A stretch of 64,000 nt of DNA from JANRLT01 sp041736895 (GTDB lineage: Bacteria; Planctomycetota; Planctomycetia; Pirellulales; JALHPA01), in the NCBI GenBank assembly GCA_041736895.1, contig JBGSSS010000088.1:1-64000 (forward strand), written 5' to 3'. The translations under genes were made by a program, and so were the position numbers. The notes beneath the pieces are model-generated. The model saw only the letters and a list, made by a program, of their open reading frames with translations. It was not told the origin of the DNA and searched no databases. How positions within the stretch are numbered: the first letter of the stretch is position 1; each line of letters begins with the position of its first letter. Positions 8,484-17,313 of this stretch are shown here, piece by piece.

Positions 8484-9326
8484 ATGACCCAACTCGCACG
8501 AATATTTTGTTTCTTGACCGTTTGCCTTTTCACAGCAAACGCCTTACATGCCGCGGAACTCCCCCCGCTCAAAAAAGACATCGAGTACGCCAAAATCGGC
8601 GAGGTCAGCTTGAAGCTCGATGCGTTTGTGCCCGAGGGCGAGGGGCCGTTTCCGGCGTGCATCCTGGTTCACGGCGGCGGGTTCACCAAGGGGACCAAGC
8701 AAAGCTTCATCACGCCGATCTTCGAACCGCTCTCCAAAGCGGGCTTCGTTTGGTTCACGATTGACTATCGTTTAGCGCCGGCGCATCGCTGGCCGGCGTG
8801 TGCCGACGATGTGCAAACGGCAATTCGCTGGGTCAAGGAGCATGCCAAAGAGTACAAAGTCGATCCCAAGCGAATCGCCCTGATCGGTGAATCGGCCGGC
8901 GGGCATTTGGTGTCGTATGTCGGCGCGGTCGGCAAAGACGACACGAGTGTCGCGGCGGTGGTGCCGTTTTATGCGCCGCACGATCTCGAGTTTCAAGTCG
9001 ACCATCGCGGGATGCTCGGCGAATCGATGACCGGATTGCTCGGGCTCACGGAGTTGAATGACGAAGCGCGCAAGGCACTCCGCGCGGCCTCGGCCAGCAC
9101 GGCCGTGCATGAAAAAATGCCGCCGTATCTGCTGATTCATGGCGACAAAGATGCCCAGGTCCCGCATGAACAATCGACGCGATTTCAGACGCTGATGAAA
9201 AAGCATGGCAACGCGTGTGAATTAATGACGGTCACTGGCGGCGCGCACGGCATGGGCGGGTGGAGCAAGCTCAACTCGGATTATCAGGAACAGCTGATCG
9301 CTTGGTTGAAGAAGACGCTTCAATAA
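8484..9326 (+). CDS. Secreted alpha/beta hydrolase (esterase/lipase family)
   Basis: Predicted exported esterase of the hormone-sensitive-lipase-like type. The protein has about 280 residues. It has an N-terminal signal peptide (LARIFCFLTVCLFTANALHA-AE), the oxyanion-hole motif HGGGF (about residues 68-72), the nucleophile elbow GESAGG, and a C-terminal HGDKDAQVP / GGAHGMGG region supplying the likely Asp and His. Planctomycetes often encode such enzymes in polysaccharide deacetylation or carbohydrate-ester cleavage, but the substrate cannot be told here. An in-frame GTG at 8475 would add three residues. It is flanked by repeat-rich spacers and appears to be a single-gene unit. Confidence 0.82.
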   Translation: MTQLARIFCFLTVCLFTANALHAAELPPLKKDIEYAKIGEVSLKLDAFVPEGEGPFPACILVHGGGFTKGTKQSFITPIFEPLSKAGFVWFTIDYRLAPAHRWPACADDVQTAIRWVKEHAKEYKVDPKRIALIGESAGGHLVSYVGAVGKDDTSVAAVVPFYAPHDLEFQVDHRGMLGESMTGLLGLTELNDEARKALRAASASTAVHEKMPPYLLIHGDKDAQVPHEQSTRFQTLMKKHGNACELMTVTGGAHGMGGWSKLNSDYQEQLIAWLKKTLQ

Positions 9327-9416
9327 CAACATCTGCAGCGAATAGCGGTATTCTTTCTCGCCCTAGCTAACGCTACGGGCTATAAAATTTTCGCGTGGGT
9401 AAAACCCACGCCACTT

Positions 9417-10634
9417 ATGTCGAGCACTGTCACGAACACAGACGAGCCGGGAAATTCGCTGGCCGGGAGCGGCCAGCTTGGGCCGTTAATGGTCGCGGGG
9501 CAAGAGTTGCGGCTTTACGAACATTCGCCGCCGCTGATCGACGCGATGCTCGCTGACATTCGCGCGGCGAAGCAGCGCGTCTGGATGGAGACGTACATCT
9601 TTGCCGAGGACGATGCGGGCCGCGTAATCGCCGAGGCACTCGCCGAACGCGCGGCGGCTGGCGTGGAAGTGCGGCTGATGTACGATTCCCTGGGCAGCAT
9701 TTCGGCGTCGAACAAACTCTTTGAGCCGATTACCGCCGCCGGCGCGCAGGTGCACGTCTTTCATACGTTGGCTCATGCGCTGAGCCGTTTTTCGCTCTTT
9801 CAAGTTTTCAATCGCCGCAACCATCGTAAGCTGCTCATCGTCGATGACCAGATCTCGTACTTCGGCGGGATGAACATCGTCGATCAAAGCGGCGTCCGCA
9901 CCGTCGCCGACGCGCGGGCCAAGAATATGCCTAAAAGCGGCGGCTGGCGCGACTTGCATGTCCGCATGGTCGGCGAAAAGACGGCCGAAATCGCCGCGGC
10001 GATGGACCGGCTCTGGCAGAAGGTGCATGAAAAGCATCGCGTCGCGCCGGGCCCGTGGCCCGTCGAAGCGATGCTGGAAACGCCCGAGGAAACGATCTCG
10101 CTGTTCGATCCGCAGCCGCGGAATCGGCAGCGCCGCGCGTCGCTCGTCTTTGTGCCGCTGCTGCGTGCGGCCGAGCGAGAGATCGTCGTCTCGATGGCCT
10201 ACTTTATTCCCGTCGGCGGCGTGTTGCGCGAGTTGTTGCGAGCCCGGCGCAACGGGGTCAAAGTGCGAGTGATCGTCCCCGCCCAGAGCGATGTTCGCTC
10301 GGTGCGCTGGGCCAGTCGGCACCTGTACGAAAAGCTCTTACGCCGCGGTATTGAAATCTACGAGCGCCAAGATCAGATGCTGCACAGCAAAGTCCTCGTC
10401 GTCGACAGCCAATGGAGCGTCATCGGCTCGTGCAATCTCGACCCGCGGAGTTTGCGGGTGAATCTGGAATTTCTAGGAGTCATTCGTTCGGCCAAATTCA
10501 CTGCCTTGGTACGCGAAGTCTGCGCTTACGAGATGCAGCACAGCGAACCGGTGACACTTGAACATTGCCAGCAGCGTCGCTGGTGGGAACGGTGGCGCGA
10601 TTGGCTGGCCTGGACCATGCGGCGGATTCTTTAA
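9417..10634 (+). CDS. Phospholipase D family protein, cardiolipin synthase-like
   Basis: Likely transfers phosphatidyl groups to form cardiolipin, or is a related PLD phosphodiesterase. The protein has 405 residues with two HKD catalytic motifs: HRKLLIVDD (His136) with GGMNI after it, and HSKVLVVDS (His323) followed by GSCNLDPRS. It has no N-terminal membrane helices, which resembles ClsB-type soluble enzymes more than ClsA. The N-terminal PLD domain contains METYIFAEDDAGR, typical of the family. The start is the ATG at 9417. A CCCGACGCG-type inverted repeat follows immediately downstream. Confidence 0.87.
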   Translation: MSSTVTNTDEPGNSLAGSGQLGPLMVAGQELRLYEHSPPLIDAMLADIRAAKQRVWMETYIFAEDDAGRVIAEALAERAAAGVEVRLMYDSLGSISASNKLFEPITAAGAQVHVFHTLAHALSRFSLFQVFNRRNHRKLLIVDDQISYFGGMNIVDQSGVRTVADARAKNMPKSGGWRDLHVRMVGEKTAEIAAAMDRLWQKVHEKHRVAPGPWPVEAMLETPEETISLFDPQPRNRQRRASLVFVPLLRAAEREIVVSMAYFIPVGGVLRELLRARRNGVKVRVIVPAQSDVRSVRWASRHLYEKLLRRGIEIYERQDQMLHSKVLVVDSQWSVIGSCNLDPRSLRVNLEFLGVIRSAKFTALVREVCAYEMQHSEPVTLEHCQQRRWWERWRDWLAWTMRRIL

Positions 10635-10635
10635 C

Positions 10636-10690
10636 AGCCCGACGCGTAAGCGAGGGAGAATTGAACTCCCTTGCTTACGCTGCGGGCTAC
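10636..10690. repeat. CCCGACGCGTAAGCGAGGGAG inverted repeat, locus 1
   Basis: Left arm AGCCCGACGCGTAAGCGAGG... (10636-10658) and right arm CTCCCTTGCTTACGCTGCGG... (10666-10690) pair with few mismatches around a 7-base loop. This is the same family as at 14656, 33633, 42204, 43675, 49530 and 59249. Confidence 0.92.
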
Positions 10691-10702
10691 TAAAATCCCA
10701 AA

Positions 10703-11194
10703 TTACTTCTTCGCCGGATCGTGGTCGTGGTGATGGTGGTGTTCGACCTTGCCGCGGTATTGCTTGCCGGCGATCTCGATAACGACGAAGGCTTCGATGC
10801 CGTGCTTCTCGAGCGTGTCGATCAGTTCCTTGTCCTTGGTCCCGTAGGCGGAAAAGTTGTCCTTGGGATCGTTGGCCTGGGGGAACGGCGGGATTTTGTA
10901 CTGCTTCCCCTTGCCGGCGACTTTCACGTTGACCAGGATTTCCTTAGCCGGAATCGCGAGCATCTTCTTGGCGGTCGAATCGAGCAAGTAAAACGCCACA
11001 GTGCCGGCCTTCACATCGTGAACCAGCTCCAAATGGTACTCCTCATTGCCCAACTCGATCAGGTCGCCGTTGTGCGGACCATGATCGGGATGAGCGTGCG
11101 GCGCGGGCGCGGGAGCCTTGCCGGGTTGAGCTTGCAATTGAGCAACACCTGACAATAGCGCTAAAACGGCGAACGTACTTAGTAACTGACGCAT
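10703..11194 (-). CDS. His-rich exported protein of the metal-efflux locus
   Basis: Unnamed protein of about 163 residues with a signal peptide (MRQLLSTFAVLALLSGVAQLQA). A His cluster after the signal (HAHPDHGPHNGD) and a C-terminal HHHHHDHD run suggest periplasmic metal binding. The PHNGDLIELGNEEYHLELVHD segment resembles a module found in or beside CusB-type adaptors. It is last in the minus-strand order after cusA- and cusB-like genes, with about 200 bases between it and cusA. The ATG at 11194 is chosen because it directly precedes the signal peptide; the frame is open to 11230. The role as a metal-binding accessory is inferred from context and composition. Confidence 0.7.
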   Translation of the reverse strand: MRQLLSTFAVLALLSGVAQLQAQPGKAPAPAPHAHPDHGPHNGDLIELGNEEYHLELVHDVKAGTVAFYLLDSTAKKMLAIPAKEILVNVKVAGKGKQYKIPPFPQANDPKDNFSAYGTKDKELIDTLEKHGIEAFVVIEIAGKQYRGKVEHHHHHDHDPAKK

Positions 11195-11361
11195 GGGAAA
11201 CACTCCTTTTAGGGAATAGCACCGTGCCAAGGGTGCCGGGTTATCCGCCGCGCGAACATCGCACGGCGTCTATCGGGCAAGCAAGCCAACAATCCTCCAA
11301 GCGAACCAACGACATACCAGAGGGCGCGGTGATCGGTGACGAAAACGGCCGCTAGTCATCT

Positions 11362-11426
11362 CAAGGAAAAAGGGAAAAGGAAAAAGGTGGTGCGCGCTAC
11401 CTTTTTCCTTTTTCCTTTTCCCTTTC
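11362..11426. repeat. A/G-rich inverted repeat overlapping the 3' end of the cusA-like gene
   Basis: Left arm (about 11364-11388, AAGGGAAAAGGAAAAAGG) and right arm (about 11400-11426, CCTTTTTCCTTTTTCC) are long near-perfect complements around GGTGGTGCGCGCTA. The right arm encodes the last residues of the pump (EKEKGKR), and its stop codon lies in the loop. Confidence 0.85.
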
Positions 11427-14400
11427 AAAAGGTTCAGCGCGAATTGGCAAGGCCGACGTAATCGGTTCATCCAAATCGTCGCCCCCTTCGTTGTCGTGCA
11501 AATGCTTCTCGGCCTGAGTTCGTCCAAAGCACCAAAACAGGGCAGGGTGGACGAAGAAGTCGAGCAGCGTCGAACTGATCAACCCGCCGAGAATCACCGT
11601 CGCGACGGGGTACAGGATTTCCTTGCCCGGTTCACCCGCGGCAAGCACCAGTGGAATCAGCGCGATGCCGGCGGTGAGCGCCGTCATCAGCATCGGCGCC
11701 AAGCGCTCGAGCCCCGCGCGGACGATCATCTCCTTGGTAAAATGCTCGCCCTCGTGCTTCACCAAGTGCAAGTAATGCGCGATCAAGAGAATCCCATTGC
11801 GCGAGGCGATGCCTGAGAGCGAAATGAACCCGACCATGCTCGCGACGGTCAGCGATTGCCGTGTGATGACCAGCGCGGCGACCGCGCCGATCGCGGCCAT
11901 CGGCAGTGCGGCGAGGACTTGCAGCGCTAAGTTCACCGAATGAAACAGCGTGTAGAGCGCCAAAAACATCGCGGCGAGCGAAATCAAGCTGAGCAAGCCG
12001 ATCATCTTGGTTGCGTTCTGCTGGCTTTCGAATTGCCCGCCGTATTCGATTTCATAGCCGACTGGCAGAGCCGCTTTGATGTCTGCCACGCGTGCTTGGA
12101 TATCCGTGACGACACTATGCAAGTCAGTGCCGGACGTGTTGCATTGGATGACGATGCGGCGGCGGACGTTCTCGCGGTTGATCGTGTTGGGGCCGCTGGC
12201 CTTGCGGATCGTCGCGACTTCTTCGAGCGGAACCTTGCCTCCGCGCGGCAGGTTCACCGCCAAGCGCTTGAGCCGCTCCAGATCCTGGCGATACTTGTCA
12301 TCGAACCGCACGACCAGATCGAACTTGCGTTCGTCCAGCACGATCTCCGAAACCGTCCGGCCGTTGAGCGCCGTCTCGATAAATTCGTTGACGTAGTCTG
12401 CGCTGAGACCGAGGCGTTTGAGCGCGTCGCGATTCAAGCGAATTTGCAACTGCGGGACTTCCGTTTGTTGTTCGACGACCGAGTCGCGCACGCCTTCGAT
12501 GCCCTCGATGGCGGCTTTGATTTGATCCGCCGTCTTGCGCAGGATGTTCAGATCGTCGCCGTAAACTTTGATCCCGACTTGCGCCTTGACGCCCGACAGC
12601 ATATGCGAGATCAAGTGAGCCAGCGGTTGCTCGACCGAGATGTTTTTTTTGGCAATGCCCGGGACTTGGGTGAGTTCTTCGCGAATTTCTTCGAGGATTT
12701 CTTCGCGGCTGCGGCCGCTGTGGGGATCGAAGCTGATGATGATTTCGCTGACGTTGACGCCTTCGGCATGTTCGTCGAGTTCCGCGCGGCCGGTGCGGCG
12801 GCCAAAGGCGGTGACGCCGCGGATCTTTTTGATCTTCTGGTCGACCATCGCGGCCAAGCGATTCGACGTTTCGAGCGATGTGCCGGCAGGCAGCAGGACA
12901 TTGACCTGGACACTCCCTTCATTGAACGGCGGGAGAAAGTCGCGGCCCAAGTTCGTCACGACGACGAGACTGATCCCGACCGCGACGGCGACGCTGGTCA
13001 GGATGGGATAGGGATGTTCCAAACTAAACCGAATCGCGACGCCGAAGATGCGTTTCAAGAACCGCAGGAAGAACCCGTCTTCTTCATGATCCATGAATTT
13101 CGCATTCGGCAGCATCCAATATGAAAGCACGGGCGTCACGGTCAGCGACACGACGAGCGAAGCGAGAATCGAGACGATGTACGCAATTCCCAGCGGCGTG
13201 AAGAGCCGGCCTTCCATGCCGTCCAGCGCGAAGAGCGGAATGAAGACCAAAACCACGAGAATCGTGCTGAACACGATCGAATTGCGGACTTCGCTGCTCG
13301 CTTCGTAGACGATGCGCAGGGCGGATTTGGGGTGCGCGGCGTGTTTGTTCTCGCGCAGGCGGCGATAGATGTTTTCGACATCGACAATCGCATCGTCCAC
13401 CAACTCGCCGATCGCCACTGCCAAGCCGCCGAGCGTCATCGTGTTGATCGACAACCCGAACCACTTAAAGACCAAGCCGGTGACGACAATCGACAGGGGA
13501 ATCGCGGTAAGTGTGATAAACGTCGTGCGGAAATTGAGCAGGAACAAGAACAAAATGATGACGACCAAGATCCCGCCGTCGCGCAGCGCCTCTTTAACGT
13601 TGTTAATGCTCAGGTCGATGAATTCTTTCTGCTGATAGACCTCGGAATTGATGACGACATCCGGGGGCAATGTCGCTTTGAGATCATCCAGCGCGCGAAT
13701 CACGTTGTCGGTGACCAGGCGTGTATCAGCGCCCGGTTGCTTGGCGATGACAATCATCACGGCGGGCGAACCGTTGACGGCCGCGTCGCCGCGTTTTACT
13801 TGCGCGTCTTCACGGATGCGCGCGACCTGATGCAGTTGAATCGAACCTTCGTTCGTCGATTTGACGACGATCGATTCGAGCTCTTTTGGATCTTGCACTC
13901 GGCCGATTGAACGGACGAGCAGTTCATTGCCGTTGTCCTCGAGGTATCCGCCCGTGGCGTTCGAGTTGCTCGCCGCGACGGCTTTTTCGACTTCTTCGAG
14001 CGTAACGTTGTAGTTGAAGAGCTGTTCCTCATTGACCAGCACCTGATACTGCTTTCGCCCGCCGCCCATCGTGATGACTTGGGCCACGCCGGGGATCTTG
14101 AGCAAACGCTGGCGCACGACCCAATCGGCGAGTGTGCGGAGCTCGATCGGCTTTGTCGTGTTGTCTTTGCTGTACATGCCGACTTGCAGCACCTGGCCCA
14201 TGATCGACGAGATCGGCGCCATTTGCGGTTTGACGCCCTCGGGCAGACGGTCCATCGCCACGGCCAGCCTTTCGGCGACAATCTGGCGGTCGATGTAAAT
14301 ATCGGTGCCCCATTCGAATTCGACATTGATCACTGAGAGGCCGACGCCCGAGGCGCTGCGCACCGCTTGCACACCCGTCGCGCCGTTGAGGGATGATTCG

Positions 14401-14606
14401 AGCGGGAAAGTGATCAACGTTTCGACTTCCTCGGGCGCAAGCCCCAGCGCTTCGGTCATGACCGTGACGCGCGGGCGATTGAGGTCCGGGAAAACGTCGA
14501 TCGGTAAATGCGCCAGTTCGTAGCCGCCGTAGACCGTCAGCACCAGCGCCAGCGCGATGGTGATCGTGCGGTAACGCAGCGACAGTTTGATGATGGAATT
14601 GAGCAT
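11397..14606 (-). CDS. CusA/CzcA-type heavy-metal efflux RND pump
   Basis: Inner-membrane proton-driven pump that expels metal cations through a tripartite complex. The protein has 1069 residues, normal for the HME family. N-terminal helix (IIKLSLRYRTITIALALVLTVYGGYEL), then DVFPDLNRPRVTVMTEA typical of CusA/CzcA; TM4 region IGELVDDAIVDVENIYRR with acidic proton-relay residues; many hydrophobic segments; final TM block ending FFVHPALFWCFGR. It lies between the adaptor gene (upstream, 14761-16131) and the His-rich protein (downstream), all on the minus strand; a TolC-like gene is divergent. The metal (Cu/Ag versus Co/Zn/Cd) is not decided by the sequence; the Cys/His-rich partner favours a soft metal. 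The C-terminal tail is encoded by a repeat arm. Confidence 0.92.
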   Translation of the reverse strand: MLNSIIKLSLRYRTITIALALVLTVYGGYELAHLPIDVFPDLNRPRVTVMTEALGLAPEEVETLITFPLESSLNGATGVQAVRSASGVGLSVINVEFEWGTDIYIDRQIVAERLAVAMDRLPEGVKPQMAPISSIMGQVLQVGMYSKDNTTKPIELRTLADWVVRQRLLKIPGVAQVITMGGGRKQYQVLVNEEQLFNYNVTLEEVEKAVAASNSNATGGYLEDNGNELLVRSIGRVQDPKELESIVVKSTNEGSIQLHQVARIREDAQVKRGDAAVNGSPAVMIVIAKQPGADTRLVTDNVIRALDDLKATLPPDVVINSEVYQQKEFIDLSINNVKEALRDGGILVVIILFLFLLNFRTTFITLTAIPLSIVVTGLVFKWFGLSINTMTLGGLAVAIGELVDDAIVDVENIYRRLRENKHAAHPKSALRIVYEASSEVRNSIVFSTILVVLVFIPLFALDGMEGRLFTPLGIAYIVSILASLVVSLTVTPVLSYWMLPNAKFMDHEEDGFFLRFLKRIFGVAIRFSLEHPYPILTSVAVAVGISLVVVTNLGRDFLPPFNEGSVQVNVLLPAGTSLETSNRLAAMVDQKIKKIRGVTAFGRRTGRAELDEHAEGVNVSEIIISFDPHSGRSREEILEEIREELTQVPGIAKKNISVEQPLAHLISHMLSGVKAQVGIKVYGDDLNILRKTADQIKAAIEGIEGVRDSVVEQQTEVPQLQIRLNRDALKRLGLSADYVNEFIETALNGRTVSEIVLDERKFDLVVRFDDKYRQDLERLKRLAVNLPRGGKVPLEEVATIRKASGPNTINRENVRRRIVIQCNTSGTDLHSVVTDIQARVADIKAALPVGYEIEYGGQFESQQNATKMIGLLSLISLAAMFLALYTLFHSVNLALQVLAALPMAAIGAVAALVITRQSLTVASMVGFISLSGIASRNGILLIAHYLHLVKHEGEHFTKEMIVRAGLERLAPMLMTALTAGIALIPLVLAAGEPGKEILYPVATVILGGLISSTLLDFFVHPALFWCFGRTQAEKHLHDNEGGDDLDEPITSALPIRAEPFEREKEKGKR

Positions 14607-14655
14607 TGTGTATTTTTGTAGCCCGTAGTGTTAGCGAGGGTGTGTTAGTGTATTT

Positions 14656-14759
14656 AGCAGCCCGACGCGTGAGCGAGGGAGTGTTTGCAGTGATGAAAAT
14701 CCCTTGCTTACGCCGCGGGCTGCTAAAGATAACTCCCTCGCTTACGCCGCGGGCTGCTA
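14656..14759. repeat. CCCGACGCG repeat cluster, locus 2 (three arms)
   Basis: One forward arm (AGCAGCCCGACGCGTGAGCG) and two reverse arms (CCCTTGCTTACGCCGCGGGC and CTCCCTCGCTTACGCCGCGG) lie in the spacer between cusA- and cusB-like genes. A degenerate relative, GTAGCCCGTAGTGTTAGCGA, lies at about 14618-14638. Confidence 0.9.
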
Positions 14760-14760
14760 A

Positions 14761-16131
14761 TCAGTGGTTGTGTCCGGCATGGGGATCGATTCCGCCGCCG
14801 GCTTTGTTCTTGAGGGCGAGTTGCATCTGGTACGCGCCGCGGGCCGCGATGATCGTGCCGGGGAAGACCGAGCCATCGTCCTCGATGATGATTTTTTCCA
14901 GGTCGCGATAGAGGACATGCACCGCGACGCGGTCAAACTTTTTGCCGTTTTCGGCAAAGACATAATTCTCGGCGCCGTCGGCCGCGACGGCTTCGATCGG
15001 GAGGACAATTTGCTTCTCCCATTCTTGAACGGGGATCACTAACTCCATCCGCTGGCCGGGACGAAACTTCCATTGCACAAACGTGTAACCGTTGGATTCC
15101 CGCTGCGATTCGATGGTGTTGGGGAGCGACAGATAAAACGCAATCGCGCGTGAATCGGTCTCGATCCGGTCAGCGATATAAAGCAACTCGAGTTCTTTGA
15201 GCTTGTCCTCGTCCTCGGCCGCGCCGCTAGGAATCGCGGTGACTTTCCAGCCTTTCTCGAGCGCCTGGCGCAAAGCCGGCAGATCGTTTTCAAAGCCGTG
15301 CCCTTCGATGTACAGCAGCGCATGATTCGCCAGCATCGCCAGGGGCTGCCCCGCTTCGACTTGCTGGCCGAGTTTGATCGGCAGTTGCTGGATGACATAC
15401 AGCTCCGCCGTCGAGGGGTTCGCCGTGCCGGCCGTGGGGGCGACGATGGTCAAGTTGCTCACCACTTGACGGCTTTTTTCGATGCCCGCAATATGGGCTG
15501 CCGACAGATCATGTAGCAACAATCCCTGCCGCTCGGCTTGCAGCGCCGCTTCGAGCTTTTGTTTTTCGAATTGCTTCTCGATGATTTTTTTGCCCGCGAC
15601 AACTCCATCCTCGTAGGATTCCAGGCGTTTGAGTTCGCTCTTGACGACATCGATGCTTCCCAGTGTTTGCAAAAACTCCCGCTGCGCGGCGACGAGTTCC
15701 TCGTGCGTTAACCGCAACTCGAATAGCGGGCTGCCGGGTTTCACCGCGGCTCCCTCAATCGTGTAAATCTTGGTCACGATGCCCGTCATCGGCGCGGGGA
15801 TTTGGATTTGCGTATGGCCCGGGCGATCGACGACCGTGGCGGGCAAGGTCAGCTTCTTCTGAAAATCATCGAGCTCGACGGTGATTGGCCGATAGCCGAT
15901 GTTCTTGCGGCCGTTCTCGCTGAGTTCGAGCGAGTCCATGCTGCCGCCATGGTCATGACCCTCATGCCCTGCGTGCTCGTCTTCACCCTTGTCAGGTTGA
16001 ATCCACTTGGCAATGGCCGTGCGCGCTTCGTCGGACTTGCTTACCCAGGCAAAACCGCCGACCAACGATCCGACGATGATGACGGAGAACAAGAGTTTGA
16101 AGTTGAGGTACCAAGGTGTTGATGTTTCCAT
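14761..16131 (-). CDS. RND efflux periplasmic adaptor (CusB/CzcB-like)
   Basis: Membrane-fusion protein linking the RND pump to the outer-membrane channel. About 456 residues: one N-terminal membrane helix (LLFSVIIVGSLVGGFAWV), a His-rich segment (DEHAGHEGHDHGG), then a lipoyl/barrel-sandwich part (PGHTQIQIPAPMTGIVTKIY, GAAVKPGSPLFEL), an alpha-helical hairpin (about 150-230) and a beta-barrel part (FRPGQRMELVIPVQEW). It ends in a His-rich tail (DPHAGHNH). The ATG at 16131 precedes the membrane helix and fits; the frame is open to 16194. Pump gene follows 154 bases downstream with a repeat cluster in the gap. Confidence 0.9.
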   Translation of the reverse strand: METSTPWYLNFKLLFSVIIVGSLVGGFAWVSKSDEARTAIAKWIQPDKGEDEHAGHEGHDHGGSMDSLELSENGRKNIGYRPITVELDDFQKKLTLPATVVDRPGHTQIQIPAPMTGIVTKIYTIEGAAVKPGSPLFELRLTHEELVAAQREFLQTLGSIDVVKSELKRLESYEDGVVAGKKIIEKQFEKQKLEAALQAERQGLLLHDLSAAHIAGIEKSRQVVSNLTIVAPTAGTANPSTAELYVIQQLPIKLGQQVEAGQPLAMLANHALLYIEGHGFENDLPALRQALEKGWKVTAIPSGAAEDEDKLKELELLYIADRIETDSRAIAFYLSLPNTIESQRESNGYTFVQWKFRPGQRMELVIPVQEWEKQIVLPIEAVAADGAENYVFAENGKKFDRVAVHVLYRDLEKIIIEDDGSVFPGTIIAARGAYQMQLALKNKAGGGIDPHAGHNH

Positions 16132-16443
16132 GGCAGGAATCCTGACGTCACATGAATCGATGGAGCGAAGCGGGAAATCAAAAAACACGATCAAAATGTT
16201 CGAAAAACATCGCCCGCACGGCGGAATCTACGGCGGTAAACTGCCGCACGCGCGGACGATGCATGGCCAGACGTTGCGCTCTTCAAAACGCGCGGCGATC
16301 TCGGAGTGACGCCACGGCGAGTCAATACAACGTTCGGTAACTTTTCGCGCGCTCACGAACAACCACGAACGTCAGCGCACGAATCGAGTGATCCAAACTC
16401 CGCAACAGTGCGGAATCGAAATCCAAAGCAAGGGGCGCGGGCT
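16132..16443. other. Intergenic stretch, no gene seen
   Basis: About 310 bases between the Cys/His-rich protein gene and the adaptor gene on the same strand. Open frames here are short and unlike known proteins. It probably holds the leader or a promoter of the adaptor-pump genes; no clear hairpin or operator was recognised. Confidence 0.4.
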
Positions 16444-16872
16444 TTAGATCAGCCAGACACAGCGCGCCACGCGCGCAGCTTGAGCCATAGGAGGCGGCTC
16501 GAAGAGAGGAGCAGTCTCAGCGATTTGCTGAGAAGACTGCAATGATGCCAATTTGACGATCGCGAACTGGAGTTGTGGCAAAGACGGGACGACGATCTTT
16601 TGACCAGCGACTGAACCATCGAGGAACAAGCAATCGGCATGGTCGCAGCACGGCGTATGATCGGAGTCCGTTGGGGTATCGGACTTGTTGTTCGCTGGCG
16701 TTGCCGGAGCTTGATGCGAATGCGCATGGTTGTGGCAGCAGGTCGACTTGGCCGAGGCCGCGGCTTTTTTCGTGCTTTGCGAACACCCGGCATGGTCGTG
16801 CTGCGGGCACCAACCCAGCAGGCCGTGCAGCAAGATGCCGAAGATCGTCAGTGATGTCGCGATTTGCCGCAC
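16444..16872 (-). CDS. Cys/His-rich exported protein of the metal-efflux locus
   Basis: A 142-residue protein with an N-terminal hydrophobic signal (MRQIATSLTIFGILLHGLLGW). Cys and His are concentrated in three clusters: CPQHDHAGC (about 22-30), CCHNHAHSHQ (about 45-54) and HTPCCDHADC (about 73-82). This pattern suggests binding of soft metal ions in the periplasm. The C-terminal third is ordinary and Cys-poor until a Cys near the end. It lies first in the minus-strand set leading to the adaptor and pump genes. No family name was recognised; the metal-chaperone or sensor role is inferred from composition and context. Confidence 0.65.
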   Translation of the reverse strand: MRQIATSLTIFGILLHGLLGWCPQHDHAGCSQSTKKAAASAKSTCCHNHAHSHQAPATPANNKSDTPTDSDHTPCCDHADCLFLDGSVAGQKIVVPSLPQLQFAIVKLASLQSSQQIAETAPLFEPPPMAQAARVARCVWLI

Positions 16873-17313
16873 GAGTATTCCAAGCAGGAAAAATCTTCAC
16901 TAGCGGAGCTTGTCCGCAGCACTTCAATATAGTCACGATCCGCAATCAGCGGCAATGTCAGTCGCCTACTCAGTAATCGATGCTAGCAAAACTGCCGCAA
17001 AAACGCCGCGAAATGCGGTCTCTTTGCATCAAGTCGTGCTTTTGCCAGCGTCGATAGAACTTGGGAGCAACCAAGCAATCTGACGATTGTCACGTTGCGT
17101 GTTCCGCAGTGTTTGATAACTCTTCCACAGAGTTGATTAAGTGTCCCACTTCGGCGGCGGCCAAATTGGGACGTTGTTCGTTTTGAATTGCGCGGGTCCA
17201 CACCCGTTGCGATTACCCCACCTAGCGTTCCTCCCGCCTTGTTCCGGACAGACATTCTCCTTGAATGTCCTCCGCATCCGGATTTAATGCGGGGATCCTT
17301 CCGCCGAAGCTTC
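16873..17313. other. Divergent intergenic region of the metal-efflux island
   Basis: About 440 bases separate the divergent Cys/His-rich gene and the TolC-like gene. It likely contains both promoters. No recognisable CueR/CsoR-type palindrome was found by eye, and no regulator gene is encoded nearby. Confidence 0.4.

Noticed and set aside
11940..13124. Open frame of 394 codons inside the RND pump gene, opposite strand
   Set aside because: Antisense of a well-defined pump; long opposite frames are usual in GC-rich genes.
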